From Leptospira fletcheri (GTDB lineage: Bacteria > Spirochaetota > Leptospiria > Leptospirales > Leptospiraceae): a stretch of 64,000 bases of DNA. Position numbers and translations under genes: made by a program. This document shows, piece after piece, positions 32,800 to 43,900 of the stretch; within the stretch, counting starts at the first letter, position 1; every line of letters starts with the position of its first letter. The DNA is taken from positions 310,001-374,000 of the forward strand of contig NZ_RQET01000001.1 in the NCBI RefSeq assembly GCF_004769195.1. Reading direction: 5' to 3'. The notes under the pieces were generated by a model. The model was not told where the DNA came from, did not search any database, and saw only the letters and a list, made by a program, of their open reading frames with translations.

Positions 32800-34410
32800 T
32801 CAACCTGCGGTTTTATCCAGAAGGACCCGAATGGCGTCCTTTTTCTTCGTGGAAAGACGCAGATATTCCTGGGCGCGCTTATCCGAAGGGTCGATCAAAA
32901 GAATGTTCTCGAAGATCCTGATGGATCCTTCGTAATCCCGCTGGGAATACAGCTCGATTCCTTCCTTTAAATATTCGGGTATTTTCGAATATTCGGAAGA
33001 GCGAACATGATTCAATTCCACGTTGGATTTGGTGTTTTGCGGAAATGTCCTTAAGGAGGACTGGTACATCTTGATTCCGTCGAAGACTTTCCCGCTCCTG
33101 ACCAATTGTTCCGCATTGATACGTTCCGATTCGCTTTGAGCGAGAGTCGCGTTGGATAACCCTTCCTTTGCGGCCCGAAGGTTGGGGTTCAATAATAATA
33201 CCTTCTGGAATTCCGCCCTCGCTCTGGAATAATTCCCTTTCTTATAAAAATCCTCGGCGGCCTCCAACAATTCCTTGGTCTTTCCTCCGGTCATCTTCTC
33301 GATAACCAACTGAAGATAGGAGGCGACGGATTGATTGTTCGGATCCTTTTTCAGTATATTCTCGAAAACGATCCTCGCACTCTTGAGTTTTCCTTCGTTT
33401 AAAAGATTCAGACCCACTGTAAAAAGGCGGGTCAGTTTGGCCCTTTCTTTCAACTCTTCCGGTACGACGATATTGGAATCGGAAGCATAAGCCTCGTTCA
33501 GAAAGAAGGACGGCTTGTCAGTCAGACTCACCTTCTCTTCCTTGCAGGAACTCTTTTCGGACAGAATCCGATTCGCCAATTCCCCCGTTTCTATCCCCAA
33601 TTTGCTGTATTCGGGACTGATACCGAAAGTCGCACCGGCGCGAACCAAGGCCGGAAAAGGAGCCATCAAAATCATCCTGTTCTTCTTCGAGAATTCCGAC
33701 AACTCTTCGAAAATTTCTCGATTGTAAAGGGAGTCTTTGACTATGATAAAAGCGTCATATTCCCCTTTTATTTTTTCCAAAGAGGACCGAAAATTTTCCT
33801 CGCTCACCTTTTTCTTCGTAAAGTTCAATTTGTATTTCAGATCGAAATAATCCCCCTCCGTCGCAAAAAACTCCCCTTCCGGCTGGGAATAAAACGTGAG
33901 GACACGATTGGCTTTCGGAGAAAGTTCTCTCAATACCTTGAAAAATTCCGATATGGAAACATCCATTCCGATTCCGCATACGTTGTCCGAATCGATTCCG
34001 ATGGACTTCGGATGACTTACCATGGTAAATACGATAGGGGTCCGATTCAAGTTTTCCCTGGCCAATTTAAAGGCGGCGGAACCGATCGCAACGAACAGTT
34101 TCGTATCGGAAGATTCTATTTCTTTAAAGTAAGAAGGCACGTCCTTGTATTCCGACCTGAGAAGATCCACGTAGGAAACCCTGACGGGATAATCCAGACT
34201 GGACTGGAGACCGAACAGCGCCTGTTCCAAAATCGAATTGTCCGAGGAGAGAAGGATCTCGACGTTTCCGGAGATGGCCTTCGAGGAATTAGGAGAGGAA
34301 TGTAGTTCTCCGAATTGCGACAACGCTCCTGTAGCGCAAATCGAGAATCCGGCAAAAAGGATATAGACGTTCCGACCCCATCCGGCCGAAATTCGATTCC
34401 ACGGAATCAT
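32800..34410 (-). CDS. ABC-type periplasmic binding protein domain fused to TPRs (536 aa)
   Basis: A signal peptide (VYILFAGFSICATGALS) is followed by a periplasmic binding fold of the ABC_sub_bind/TrpX type (about 40-310: NSILEQALFGLQ, LFVAIGSAAFKLAREN, PIVFTMVSHP, AFIIVKDSLYN), then TPR helices to the end. No permease or ATPase is adjacent, so it more likely senses than transports. The ATG at 34410 overlaps the stop of the SpoIIE gene by 4 bp (ATGA), which sets the start and shows coupling. A ligand-sensing partner of the phosphatase is an inference from this. Confidence 0.82.
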   Translation of the reverse strand: MIPWNRISAGWGRNVYILFAGFSICATGALSQFGELHSSPNSSKAISGNVEILLSSDNSILEQALFGLQSSLDYPVRVSYVDLLRSEYKDVPSYFKEIESSDTKLFVAIGSAAFKLARENLNRTPIVFTMVSHPKSIGIDSDNVCGIGMDVSISEFFKVLRELSPKANRVLTFYSQPEGEFFATEGDYFDLKYKLNFTKKKVSEENFRSSLEKIKGEYDAFIIVKDSLYNREIFEELSEFSKKNRMILMAPFPALVRAGATFGISPEYSKLGIETGELANRILSEKSSCKEEKVSLTDKPSFFLNEAYASDSNIVVPEELKERAKLTRLFTVGLNLLNEGKLKSARIVFENILKKDPNNQSVASYLQLVIEKMTGGKTKELLEAAEDFYKKGNYSRARAEFQKVLLLNPNLRAAKEGLSNATLAQSESERINAEQLVRSGKVFDGIKMYQSSLRTFPQNTKSNVELNHVRSSEYSKIPEYLKEGIELYSQRDYEGSIRIFENILLIDPSDKRAQEYLRLSTKKKDAIRVLLDKTAG

Positions 34411-36968
34411 ACGTCCGCCGTAATTCGGTTCGCTTCCCAAGATTCGAGTCTATCCAGGTTCAACGACGCGGTCCTAAAATCGGGTTTGATTTCCAGAGCT
34501 TTCTTCCATTCCTCTTTGGCCAAGGAGTAATTTCCTTTTCTGTAATATATGCTTCCTAAGTTATTGTAGGCATGGTGGTTTTTCGGCGCCACTTCGATGG
34601 ACCGACGATAGAATTTCTCCGCCTCGTCCAATTGATCCAACAAAGAATGACAATTCGCGATCCGGAATAAGGTCCATGGATTCCTTCCTTCGCTCAAGCG
34701 ATTCGCTTTTTCGTAGGATTCCAAGGCGGCCATAAAATCCTTCTTATGATACAGATAATCCGCCTTGGCGAGGACATCGTCCACGTTTACGAATTTATGA
34801 CCCGAAATTTCCTCCACTTCCTCCTCTTCGGAAAATCCGCTTTCCACGATCGCTCGTCTGATCGCTTCTCGGATCTCGGAAACGCCCTCCATGTCGGCCC
34901 CAAGAGCCGCCGCTTCTTCCGACATTTTCCTGGCCCTTCCCAAAATGTTCATTTCCAGATAAATTCTAGCCAGATTTAAAACATTATAAAAATATAATTT
35001 ATCTCTTAAATACAACCTTTCCCCGTAATCCGCGGCCTCCGAAAGCCTCCCCGAAGCGAAAAGACAGGAGGAAAGTTCCAGAACGCCTTCGTTATCGGAT
35101 GGAACGATCTTCAGGTATTCCTGCAGACGATCTCTCCCGTTTTCGAAATCCCCGCTCCTAAAATACGCAATGCCGGCGATCTTCAACAGTTCCGGAACCG
35201 GTTTCTCCGAATTCGAAAGAAAGGAGTCGGCTAATGCGGCAGCCTCCGGATATTCCTTCAAATCCAATAATCTTTGCCCGTCCGAGATCGCCTCTCTGAT
35301 TTCGAAAGGAATCCCGTCCGAGATCAGTTTCAGGTTCTCCTTTTCCAAAAAAGAAATACGTAATATGGAAAAATCGTCGATCAGAGTTCCGGAACTTTCC
35401 ACGGCCTCTTTGATTCGATACAGTTCCCCTTTCGCGTCGGACACGTGTTTCAGGAACATGGTTTCGTCCTCGTTAATGGTTTCCACATCACCGTCCTGGG
35501 AAACCATTACGTCGTCCCTACCGTCGGATCCCATGATGATCACATCCATCGGCTTCATCTGGAACAGACGGACATAAAATTTGTCCTCCTGACCGGGCAT
35601 CCCTAACTTTCTTAAGCTAAGATTCGTTTCCAGAAAGGAAGCCTCGGAATCCCGGTACAATACCGTCCATGGATGTTCCGCATTGATGTAATATAAAAGT
35701 CCGGATTGGGTGTCCACAAGTCCCATACAGACCGAAATGTACATACAACCGTCGAAGGATAAAAATACGTTCTGCAGGTCCAGGAACCTTTCCTTCAACC
35801 AAGTTTCCGGGAAAATCTTTTGGCTCCTGGACCTCTTGTACCGGGATATGGCCGAGTTGAATACCACTCCCAACACGAGCGCCCCGCCGGCCCCTTGCAT
35901 GGACTTTCCCATCGCGTCGCCGTTTACGAATACGGTGTACTCTCTTCCGTCCAACCATATCGTATCCGTAATACAGATGTCTCCGCCTAATTGGGAATTC
36001 CATCTTCTGAAGGAGAATTTCTTCTTTTGTTCTATGAAGAACTCCGTCCGGACTCGTTTGGAAAGGTTGCTGTTCAATAAAAGCGGCTCCAAGAGAACGG
36101 AAGTCAGGTAGTAATCCGCATCCTGAGCGACCTTCAAGGATTGGACTTTTTCCAAAGTCCGATTCAGTTCTTCGGTTCTCTGAGTCACCATCGATTCCAG
36201 ATTTTGCGTGAAATCTCGGATCTGAGAAGTCATGCGGTTGAATTGAAGCGCGAGCATTCCTATCTCGTCCTTTCCTCTAACCGCGATCTGAAAATTCAGA
36301 TCCCCTTCCCCTATGATTTTAACACCCTCCGATAAAGTATCGATCGGTCGGGCAAAGTTTACCGCCACCAATATCGCGATGAAAATTCCGAGCACGAACA
36401 ATACGCTCGCGACGCTGATGATACTTCTCCGAATCGCGAAAACCGGCTCGTAGACTTTTTCCTTATCGAATTCGAATATCGCCATCCCGACCCATAATTT
36501 CTGTCCCTGGTACTGGATGAAGATCGGATAGGAAAATCGGAGAAGAGTATTTCCCTCCTCCGTAATTTCGCTTAAAGTTAATTCTTTTAACGACGAAAAT
36601 TTTTCGAAATCCGCTTCCGGTACGTCCGAACCTATCTTTTCTTCGTTCAGTTCCGCGACATATTTTCCATCCACGTTGATCACATAGGAATCGGTGAGTC
36701 CGGAAATGTTGCTTTCGTGTAGCCGAGCCAAGCTCGTCCTCGTGGCATCGAAAGTCTCGTTGATCAACAATTCCTCTGCGGCGATATTGGCGATATTGTT
36801 GGCCAAGTTTTGACACACTTCGAACGTCTTCTCCAGAACGATTGCCTGGTTCCTGTACAGAACAATGATGGAAAGAGGAAGAACACAGAGGAGAACGATG
36901 CCCGAAACGAAAATGATCATTTTCGTTCGAATCTTTAGATTGTTTAAAACGGAAAGAAGAAATTTCAT
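34407..36968 (-). CDS. Membrane sensor phosphatase: HAMP, SpoIIE (PP2C), TPR (853 aa)
   Basis: Two membrane segments (about 17-37 and 180-200) enclose a periplasmic region of about 140 residues, followed by HAMP, a coiled coil, a SpoIIE-type PP2C phosphatase domain (VNGDAMGKSMQGAGG, MGSDGRDD) and a TPR array that ends the protein. It is a paralogue of the gene at 1555, with near-identical phosphatase blocks but a simpler sensor. The ATG at 36968 follows AAGGA and is preferred over a TTG at 37007. It overlaps the binding-protein/TPR gene by 4 bp, giving a two-gene operon that links an extracytoplasmic ligand to regulated dephosphorylation. Confidence 0.87.
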   Translation of the reverse strand: MKFLLSVLNNLKIRTKMIIFVSGIVLLCVLPLSIIVLYRNQAIVLEKTFEVCQNLANNIANIAAEELLINETFDATRTSLARLHESNISGLTDSYVINVDGKYVAELNEEKIGSDVPEADFEKFSSLKELTLSEITEEGNTLLRFSYPIFIQYQGQKLWVGMAIFEFDKEKVYEPVFAIRRSIISVASVLFVLGIFIAILVAVNFARPIDTLSEGVKIIGEGDLNFQIAVRGKDEIGMLALQFNRMTSQIRDFTQNLESMVTQRTEELNRTLEKVQSLKVAQDADYYLTSVLLEPLLLNSNLSKRVRTEFFIEQKKKFSFRRWNSQLGGDICITDTIWLDGREYTVFVNGDAMGKSMQGAGGALVLGVVFNSAISRYKRSRSQKIFPETWLKERFLDLQNVFLSFDGCMYISVCMGLVDTQSGLLYYINAEHPWTVLYRDSEASFLETNLSLRKLGMPGQEDKFYVRLFQMKPMDVIIMGSDGRDDVMVSQDGDVETINEDETMFLKHVSDAKGELYRIKEAVESSGTLIDDFSILRISFLEKENLKLISDGIPFEIREAISDGQRLLDLKEYPEAAALADSFLSNSEKPVPELLKIAGIAYFRSGDFENGRDRLQEYLKIVPSDNEGVLELSSCLFASGRLSEAADYGERLYLRDKLYFYNVLNLARIYLEMNILGRARKMSEEAAALGADMEGVSEIREAIRRAIVESGFSEEEEVEEISGHKFVNVDDVLAKADYLYHKKDFMAALESYEKANRLSEGRNPWTLFRIANCHSLLDQLDEAEKFYRRSIEVAPKNHHAYNNLGSIYYRKGNYSLAKEEWKKALEIKPDFRTASLNLDRLESWEANRITADV

Positions 36969-37197
36969 CCAGGCAATCCTTCGAGTCGAGGCATGGACGA
37001 TATCCAAGCCGGTACTATTGTCAAATAATTTTAAATCGCTCCCACGATTGTAAGCTTAAAATCGGAAAGAAGAAAAGGTTAGAATTACGTTACAAATGTT
37101 TGAACTAAAAAAGTACGACGACGGAAGAAGAAATGAAGGAGCGTATTCCGGGTTCCATCGATCGAATAACTAAAACATGGTCTAACGAAACCGTTTC

Positions 37198-38169
37198 TCA
37201 ATTGTGACGCAGAAGTTCCTGTCCGAAATTTTGAAGATCCTGAAAGAAAAGATTCACGGTGACACCGGCCTGCTTGACCATCTGCTTTCTGGTTTCGAGC
37301 TGCTCGATCGTATGAACCCCTCCTCGACTAAAATAAAGTTGAATGAGACTTTCCCGCTCGGAGGTTCCTTCCGCGCCGAGATAACCGTTTTCCAACCATC
37401 TGCTGATCAGGATATCTAGAATCGTACTCATTTGCTTCAGAGGAACGCGACGTTTTCTTTCCGTCGGGTGATTCAGCAGATACCATACCGGAGAGGAAAA
37501 AATTTCCGTTTCGTGGGGACGATACCATATATCCTTCAGAACGTTCTTCGCATCCAAATAGTTTACATGGGTTTCTACTTGGTAGGCCTGATAGGAAATA
37601 TAACCGACAGCCAAGCCGCCGATGATACTATCGGTCGCTTGGACCGTGGCCGAAGCCCATTGTAGAATTCCGGAGAGGATTCCGAAAATTCCCCCGACTA
37701 CGATAGCCGCGATGTAAAATTGGGTTATTCTTTGATTTTCGCTGTATCTAAGATGCTTAATAATGTCGTCTATCCGATCCGAATAACAGTTTAGTTCGGA
37801 GACTGTTCCGGTCAGATCGGTGCTGACCAGAAAGATGATCTCGTGAATCTTATTCTTCGTGAATACGAACTCCAGATGAGTCGGACTGTTGATGTCTTTG
37901 TAATCCGTCTTTTTTTCCAACTCCTCCATTTTTTCGATCAAAGGAAGAATTCCGTACGCGTTCGCGATCATCAGGGACTTAAAGGAAAAATGGCCGTGAG
38001 AACGAAGAAGATGATCGACTCTCGCAAAAGGGAGAGGGCGGCTGAAAGGAATATTCTTTACGTCGGAACCTCCGGAACAGTATTGCCCTCCGAAGTATGT
38101 CTCCTTTACCTGAATCGTGGTGTTACAGCCGAATATTATAAAAAACAGTATCAGAATTTTCTTAGGCAT
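37198..38169 (-). CDS. Lipoprotein with internal membrane hairpin, unrecognised (323 aa)
   Basis: The N-terminus (MPKKILILFFIIFGC) is a lipoprotein signal with Cys15. A hydrophobic hairpin near residues 150-195 (FYIAAIVVGGIFGILSG, IIGGLAVGYISYQAY) would insert in a membrane. The remaining parts are soluble and helical, with an extracytoplasmic cysteine pair near the start (QYCSGGS, LNCYSD). I do not recognise the family. It begins 16 bp after the stop of the next gene upstream, which also joins a lipoprotein-like start to a central hydrophobic region, so the two probably form an operon and a complex. Confidence 0.65.
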   Translation of the reverse strand: MPKKILILFFIIFGCNTTIQVKETYFGGQYCSGGSDVKNIPFSRPLPFARVDHLLRSHGHFSFKSLMIANAYGILPLIEKMEELEKKTDYKDINSPTHLEFVFTKNKIHEIIFLVSTDLTGTVSELNCYSDRIDDIIKHLRYSENQRITQFYIAAIVVGGIFGILSGILQWASATVQATDSIIGGLAVGYISYQAYQVETHVNYLDAKNVLKDIWYRPHETEIFSSPVWYLLNHPTERKRRVPLKQMSTILDILISRWLENGYLGAEGTSERESLIQLYFSRGGVHTIEQLETRKQMVKQAGVTVNLFFQDLQNFGQELLRHN

Positions 38170-38185
38170 ACAGATTTCGGTCCGA

Positions 38186-38932
38186 TTATTTCGCTTTTAC
38201 GGATTTAATAAATGCACTCACGAATTCTCTATCCGTTTCGTCCAGGCTTGCCCGAACCACCATATCCCTTCTCTTTTCCTTCGGAATACCGTTCTTTTCC
38301 AGGAATCCGTCGTTTGAAAACGAATTGAAAGTTTCCTGGAATACGATCCTTCCCTGGGAATCTTCCACGATATATTCCACTGTCGCAAAGCATAAATATT
38401 CACGAAGCAAGGCAAGAGCGACGATCGGATACAGACTCTCTTCCACTATCTCGTATAGGAAAAATCCGGCTCCCAACTCGGAATGCCCCGTAACTACCGC
38501 CAAAAGTAATCCGGTGGCGATACCCGTGACGATACTCCAAACGACCACGGAATTTCGAATTTCCCCCAAATCCTTTATTTCGGCGTAGATATAGTAATCG
38601 GCGGGTCGACTCGGATCGACCGCGACGTTCCGATCCCTCAATAGATTACTTAAGTTCAATTTCATCCATTTTTCTATGGAACGCTTTTCCGTTTCGATAT
38701 CCTCTCTCCGTTCCGCCTTGTCGGAGTTAGTTTCCGTAAGAGTGGATAGTTTCGAAATTCGGAGAGAAATGAACGGATCCCGGATCACCGCGTTAAAACG
38801 CTTATCCGAATTGGGTACTGTTCTAAATTCGGGAGAAGTACAGGTTACGGTCGGCCCGAAAACGATGGAAAGAATTACGAAAGCCCGAATGAAAAACCTT
38901 TTCTTCGTCGCGGAGACCTTATTCGAGATCAT
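38186..38932 (-). CDS. Lipoprotein-like protein with central membrane hairpin, unrecognised (248 aa)
   Basis: The start (ATG 38932) leads into a basic stretch and a hydrophobic run ending GPTVTC, a weak lipobox. Residues 130-180 (VVVWSIVTGIATGLLLAVV, LYPIVALALL) form a hydrophobic pair of segments like that of the downstream gene, and flanking regions are charged (KAERREDIETEKRSIEKW). I do not recognise it. The ATG has no visible ribosome binding site. An upstream TTG at 38941 is possible. Confidence 0.6.
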   Translation of the reverse strand: MISNKVSATKKRFFIRAFVILSIVFGPTVTCTSPEFRTVPNSDKRFNAVIRDPFISLRISKLSTLTETNSDKAERREDIETEKRSIEKWMKLNLSNLLRDRNVAVDPSRPADYYIYAEIKDLGEIRNSVVVWSIVTGIATGLLLAVVTGHSELGAGFFLYEIVEESLYPIVALALLREYLCFATVEYIVEDSQGRIVFQETFNSFSNDGFLEKNGIPKEKRRDMVVRASLDETDREFVSAFIKSVKAK

Positions 38933-38941
38933 GAAAACCAA

Positions 38942-39250
38942 AATTCGAAATCGAGGATGCAGATGATAAGCGAACTTCCTCGAATCGGTAAAAATCGGAA
39001 AGGATTAAAATGACGGCAACTTTCCGAAAAGAAAGTAAAATTCCGCTTTACGAAAAGCCCGCTTTCCCAAAGCGACCCCTCTAACAAGTCGAACATGGAA
39101 GATTTTGTGACGAAGGAAAAAGCTCGTACCAATCTGCTATTTACGAATAAATATATTCATAATTTATTCTTTTTTTCACAAATACTGTAGACAAATACCG
39201 TAATTTTGATATTTTATTTATTATAATATTATTCAGAATGACAATTTTGC
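38942..39250. promoter_or_regulatory. 309-bp AT-rich intergenic region
   Basis: No gene is seen. The right half (39140-39240) is strongly AT-rich and holds a TATAAT at 39222-39227, about 25 bp before the start of the 526-aa protein gene, but without a matching -35 box. It is the divergent promoter region for that gene and the lipoprotein pair. Confidence 0.35.
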
Positions 39251-40831
39251 ATGAACGAAACGGAGTCCAGCGCCGCAAAACCGATCCAACCGATCATTCC
39301 TAAAATCAACCTACCGTACCTCCAATTGAAGTCGAAGGATTCCTTCGAGAAAGGAGAGCGTCCTTACTACGATCCGGAAGCGGAAAGACTGCTGGTTTTA
39401 GCGACGGATCATTCCACCCTTGCGGGCTTGAAAAATTCCAAGATCCCCATCATTACGGACTCGGATGTTCTGGACCACAGGGTAAAAGAAAGTCTCCTAA
39501 AACTCGCCACGGATTCTCTGATCGTCTTTATTCCGCGAATTATGTTCAGTACGGATACGAAGGAGCTTTCTCAATTCTTTTATATTGTCGCTTTAAACAA
39601 AGCAAGCGCTCTGGATCCGACTCAGCTAAAAACCCTATATATGGAAATCATGCGCAGGTCCGCTTGGGCGATCCGCAACTATGAGATCGCTCATTGCCAG
39701 GACAAGGAGATCACCGTACCCGAACTCCTGGAACTTCTTGGCGAAAATACGTCTCCTTCCGACAATCCCAAAGGAAAAGACGAACTTACAAAATGTCTGA
39801 ATTCTCTTGCAAGAACCGGCTTTTGCAATCCGCAAATCCTAAAGGATACAAAAAGCCTGATATTGCATTATATACAAGAGGATGGGTTCCTAATCGCTAC
39901 GGACTACGCAGGATATATCTATGTTCCAGAACAATCGAACGACGAAACATTTACCTTAATAGAACGTCTTTTCTCCTCCAAAGCGATCCGATCCCTCGTC
40001 GAAATAAGCCCGAATTCTGCGATCGATCTCGTATCGGTGCGGGAAGCTCTTTTGGAAAACGAAGAGGAATTGATGAGCGGCGACCTCTCCCATATACGGA
40101 AGAAAATCTATCTGGAGGAATTCGCCAAACTTTCCCATACGTTAAAGCCGTCCCCACTGAGAGATTTCTTCATTATCGCCCAAAGAATCACGGCCAAAAC
40201 CGTAGAAGCCGAAAATTTTCTGATAGAAACGAACGAGAAAGTAAATTCTAAAAAATTGAAATCGATCATTTCCAAAGGAAAGGATCCGCTTCAAAGATTT
40301 CTTACGTTCCGGATCGGCCAGGACATACCCAACGATTCTTCCATCATCAGAAACAGTGAGCAGGATTCCTCCCTTTTGAGCTACGTTCATTATGAGGAAT
40401 CGTTTCCGGAATTGTTCGTATGCCCTGCGGATATAGCGACAGTTAGGGAAGTGGCGACCGCTTTATCACTGAGATATTCCTTCGAGAATCCGACCTGCCT
40501 AGGTTTTATTCTCATGCTGAACAAATACAAAAACAAGCTGCTATTCTATCTTTCGGATCCGAATTTCAAGAAGGCGTTCTGTAATGTGGCGCTTTCCTGC
40601 ATCTCCAAAAAACTCCCGTGGTTCGTAAGATTCGCTTATGCGATCGGATTAAAGGAATCCATGATATCCAGCATTTTGAACGAATTGGGAGATATCCAGT
40701 ACAAGCAACTCAACGAACGCCTGAAGTATAGACAAAAATTAAGCCAGATCCGGAACGATCTGAAGAGAGAGTTGGTGGAGGAAGTGAAGGCGATGATCTA
40801 CCGTACCGGGCAATTTCCGGAAGGGATTTGA
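39251..40831 (+). CDS. Large cytoplasmic protein, unrecognised (526 aa)
   Basis: I do not recognise any domain. There is no signal peptide or clear membrane segment. The sequence is mostly helical with a charged, coiled-coil-like C-terminus (LNERLKYRQKLSQIRNDLKRELVEEVKAMI). Scattered cysteines do not form a metal motif. The frame has normal codon content for the window, is long and uninterrupted, and has an AT-rich promoter region upstream, so it is a real gene. It converges with nitrate reductase copy 1, whose end is 70 bp away. No ribosome binding site is visible. Confidence 0.75.
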   Translation: MNETESSAAKPIQPIIPKINLPYLQLKSKDSFEKGERPYYDPEAERLLVLATDHSTLAGLKNSKIPIITDSDVLDHRVKESLLKLATDSLIVFIPRIMFSTDTKELSQFFYIVALNKASALDPTQLKTLYMEIMRRSAWAIRNYEIAHCQDKEITVPELLELLGENTSPSDNPKGKDELTKCLNSLARTGFCNPQILKDTKSLILHYIQEDGFLIATDYAGYIYVPEQSNDETFTLIERLFSSKAIRSLVEISPNSAIDLVSVREALLENEEELMSGDLSHIRKKIYLEEFAKLSHTLKPSPLRDFFIIAQRITAKTVEAENFLIETNEKVNSKKLKSIISKGKDPLQRFLTFRIGQDIPNDSSIIRNSEQDSSLLSYVHYEESFPELFVCPADIATVREVATALSLRYSFENPTCLGFILMLNKYKNKLLFYLSDPNFKKAFCNVALSCISKKLPWFVRFAYAIGLKESMISSILNELGDIQYKQLNERLKYRQKLSQIRNDLKRELVEEVKAMIYRTGQFPEGI

Positions 40832-40901
40832 GGGAATTTTCTGCGGGATGAATGCTTCAAAACCGATCCGCGTTTTCTCTCTTCGGAAATTTCGGAAAGG
40901 A

Positions 40902-43900
40902 TCAGACGCTTTCCTGCAAGTATCCTTTCAATAATTTCGAGATCTCCGGACGACAGCTTCCGCAACCGGTTCCTGCTCCGGTGGAAACTCCCACTGCTTC
41001 GAGAGTATTCGCGCCTTTTTTAATTTCTTCCTCTAGATTTCCGCTCCCTACCCCGTTACAGGAACAGACCAACTTACCTAGGACAGGGCGCGAAGGGCCT
41101 CCCCCGCTCAACAATCGATCCCGTTTTTCGCCCAGTTCCAATCCGGAAGAAATCAAGGTTTTGAATTCGGAGAATCTTTCCTTATCTCCGACCAGGATAG
41201 CGCCGACGAGGCGATCCCCTTTAATAATACATTTCTTATATTTCCTTTTTTTGCGATCTAAATATACGATTTCTTCATATTCGGATCCAGCAGCGTCCAT
41301 CGGGGTTTCTGGTAATCTAAGGGAAACGAGATCCAAGCCGGGAATCTTCAAAAGATTCGAATGCAGAGAACCGGTATAACCGTTTAATCTATAACCGTAG
41401 ATGTGATTGGCCGCGATCTTTGCCTGTTCTTCCGTTGCGGAAACCGTTCCATACATACCGGAAGGATGTTCCGCGACTTCTCCGATCGCGTAAATATCCG
41501 GATCGCTGGTCTGAAGATATTCGTTGACTTTAACTCCGGTCCCGCATTGCAATCCGGTTTGATTCGCGAGAGCTATATTCGGAGAAGTCCCTACAGCAAA
41601 AACGATTCCATCTACCTCCAGGACTTGACCGTTACTCAGCTTTACTTTTTCCGCTCTCGGAAAACCCACGATCTTGGAAAGTTCCGCTTCGAATACGATT
41701 CCGATTCCTCTTTCCTCTATCTCTTCCTTTAGGATTGCGGATGCGATCTCGTCCAACTGCTTGGACATCAATCGATCCGTTCGCACCAATACGGTTACAT
41801 TTGCTCCGATCGTCCGTAGAGCTGCCGCAAGTTCCAACCCGAGTAGGCCTCCACCTACGATCAAGGCGTGGGAATCCCGAACGAAAAAACCTTTGATTCT
41901 TTCCGCGTCCTCTTTGGCTCTGAGACTAAAGACCCCCTCCATTCCTTCCTTGATCGATTTCGGAATCGAAGCCGAGCTTCCTGTGGCCATGATAAGTTTA
42001 TGATACGAATGAACGACTCCACGGGAATCCTTAACCTTCTTTCCTTCCGGAAAGATCTCGGCAACCGTCCGCCCCGGGAACAATTGAATGCCCCAGGAAT
42101 CGATTTCCTCGGGGTCCGCACCGCTCAACTGATGAAAATCTTTTTCCCCGCTGATCAGATCGGGTAAAAGGATACGATTGTAAAACGGATGTTCTTCCTT
42201 ACAAATGACGGTAATCTCGTCGTTCGGAGCCACTGCGCGATAGTGTCTCAGAAAAGCGAGACTTCCCGCCCCTCCTCCGATGATGAGAATCTTTTCCTTT
42301 GCCTTGGAATAAATGCGGACTTCCACCGCCGAAATCTTAAATCCCGGTTGCTTGGAATTCGGATCGTAATCCGAGCTCGTCAGATTATTCGATCTGGATT
42401 CGTCGTTTCCGAACACTCTGCCCCAATGCATAGGTAAGAAAACCGTTCCAGGCTTGATCGTGTCCGTGATCGACGCTTTGACCCTGACTCTTCCGCGGGA
42501 ATTTTCGATCTCCACGATCTGATCGTTCGAAATTCCTCTCGCTTCCGCATCCGAAGGATGGATCTCCAGGACCGGCTCCTTTCTATGCTCCCTTAATTTC
42601 CGCACCTTACCGGTTCTCGTCATGGTATGCCATTGGTCCCTGATCCGGCCGGTGGTCAGGATCAAAGGATGTTGCGGAGTAGGCTTTTCGGAGGGATCCT
42701 CTGCGGCTACATCGGATAGCTTGGCTCTACCTCCCGGACGATAAAAAATACGATCGGTAAAAAGACGCTCCGTACCTCCGTGATCCTTAAAAGGAAAAGG
42801 CCACTGGACCGAGCGTTTCTCCTTCAGTACGGAATAATCCAAACCGGAAATGTCGATCCTGGTCCCTTTCGTAAGCCTACAATGTTCTTCGAAAATCTGT
42901 TCTTCATTTTGATAAGCGAAGGAATTCGCATAACCCATCTTATGCGCGAAATCCCGAATGATCCAAGTATCCGCCATCGCCTCGCCTGGAGGCTCCAATA
43001 TTTTGGGTAGATACGTGATTCTACGGTCGGAATTGGTCATCGTGCCTTGCTTCTCCGCCCATCCCGCTGCGGGTAGAACCACATCGGCAAAAGGAATCGC
43101 GCCGGCGCTCCTGGAAATATCCTGAACGACCACAAGGTCGGCGGAACGTAAGCCCGCTTCCACTGCTCTCGCGTCCGGCAGACTTACGGTTGGGTTTGTG
43201 CATACGATCCAAATCGCCTTCATTTTTCCTTGTCTAAGGTTCTCGAACATTTCGGTGGCGCTATATCCGGGCCGACTCTGGATTTCGGACACTCCCCAAA
43301 AATCGGCCACTTCCTTGCGATGTTCCGGGTCGTTCAAATTTCGATGAGCCGGTAATAAATTACAAAGTCCGCCGACTTCGCGTCCACCCATCGCGTTCGG
43401 TTGCCCCGTCAAAGAAAAAGGCCCTGAACCCGGCTTTCCGATCTTTCCCGTGATCAAGGATAGATTCAACAGGGCTAAATTCTTATTCACTCCGATCACG
43501 CTCTGGTTCAATCCCATCGCCCAAAGTGATAAAAAGCCGTTCGAAGAAGCGATCAACCGGGCCGCCTCTTCGATTTGTTCCCCAGGAACTCCGCATATTT
43601 CGGCGGAGGCTTCCACCGAAACCTGGAATACCCTCGATTTCAATTCTTCGAATCCCTCGGTATGATCCCGGATAAATTCTTCGTCAATCCATCCGTTTGT
43701 GATCAAAATCCTCGCGATCGCATGGAACAGATATATGTCCGTTCCAGGATGGATCTGCAAATGAATGTCTGCGTCCTCGCAGGTCTCGGTTCTTCTAGGA
43801 TCCACCACGATCATCTTTACGTTCGGATCCTTCCGTCTCCTCTCCTCAATCCTTCTAAAAAGGATGGGGTGACACCAGGCAGGATTCGCTCCGGCGACCA

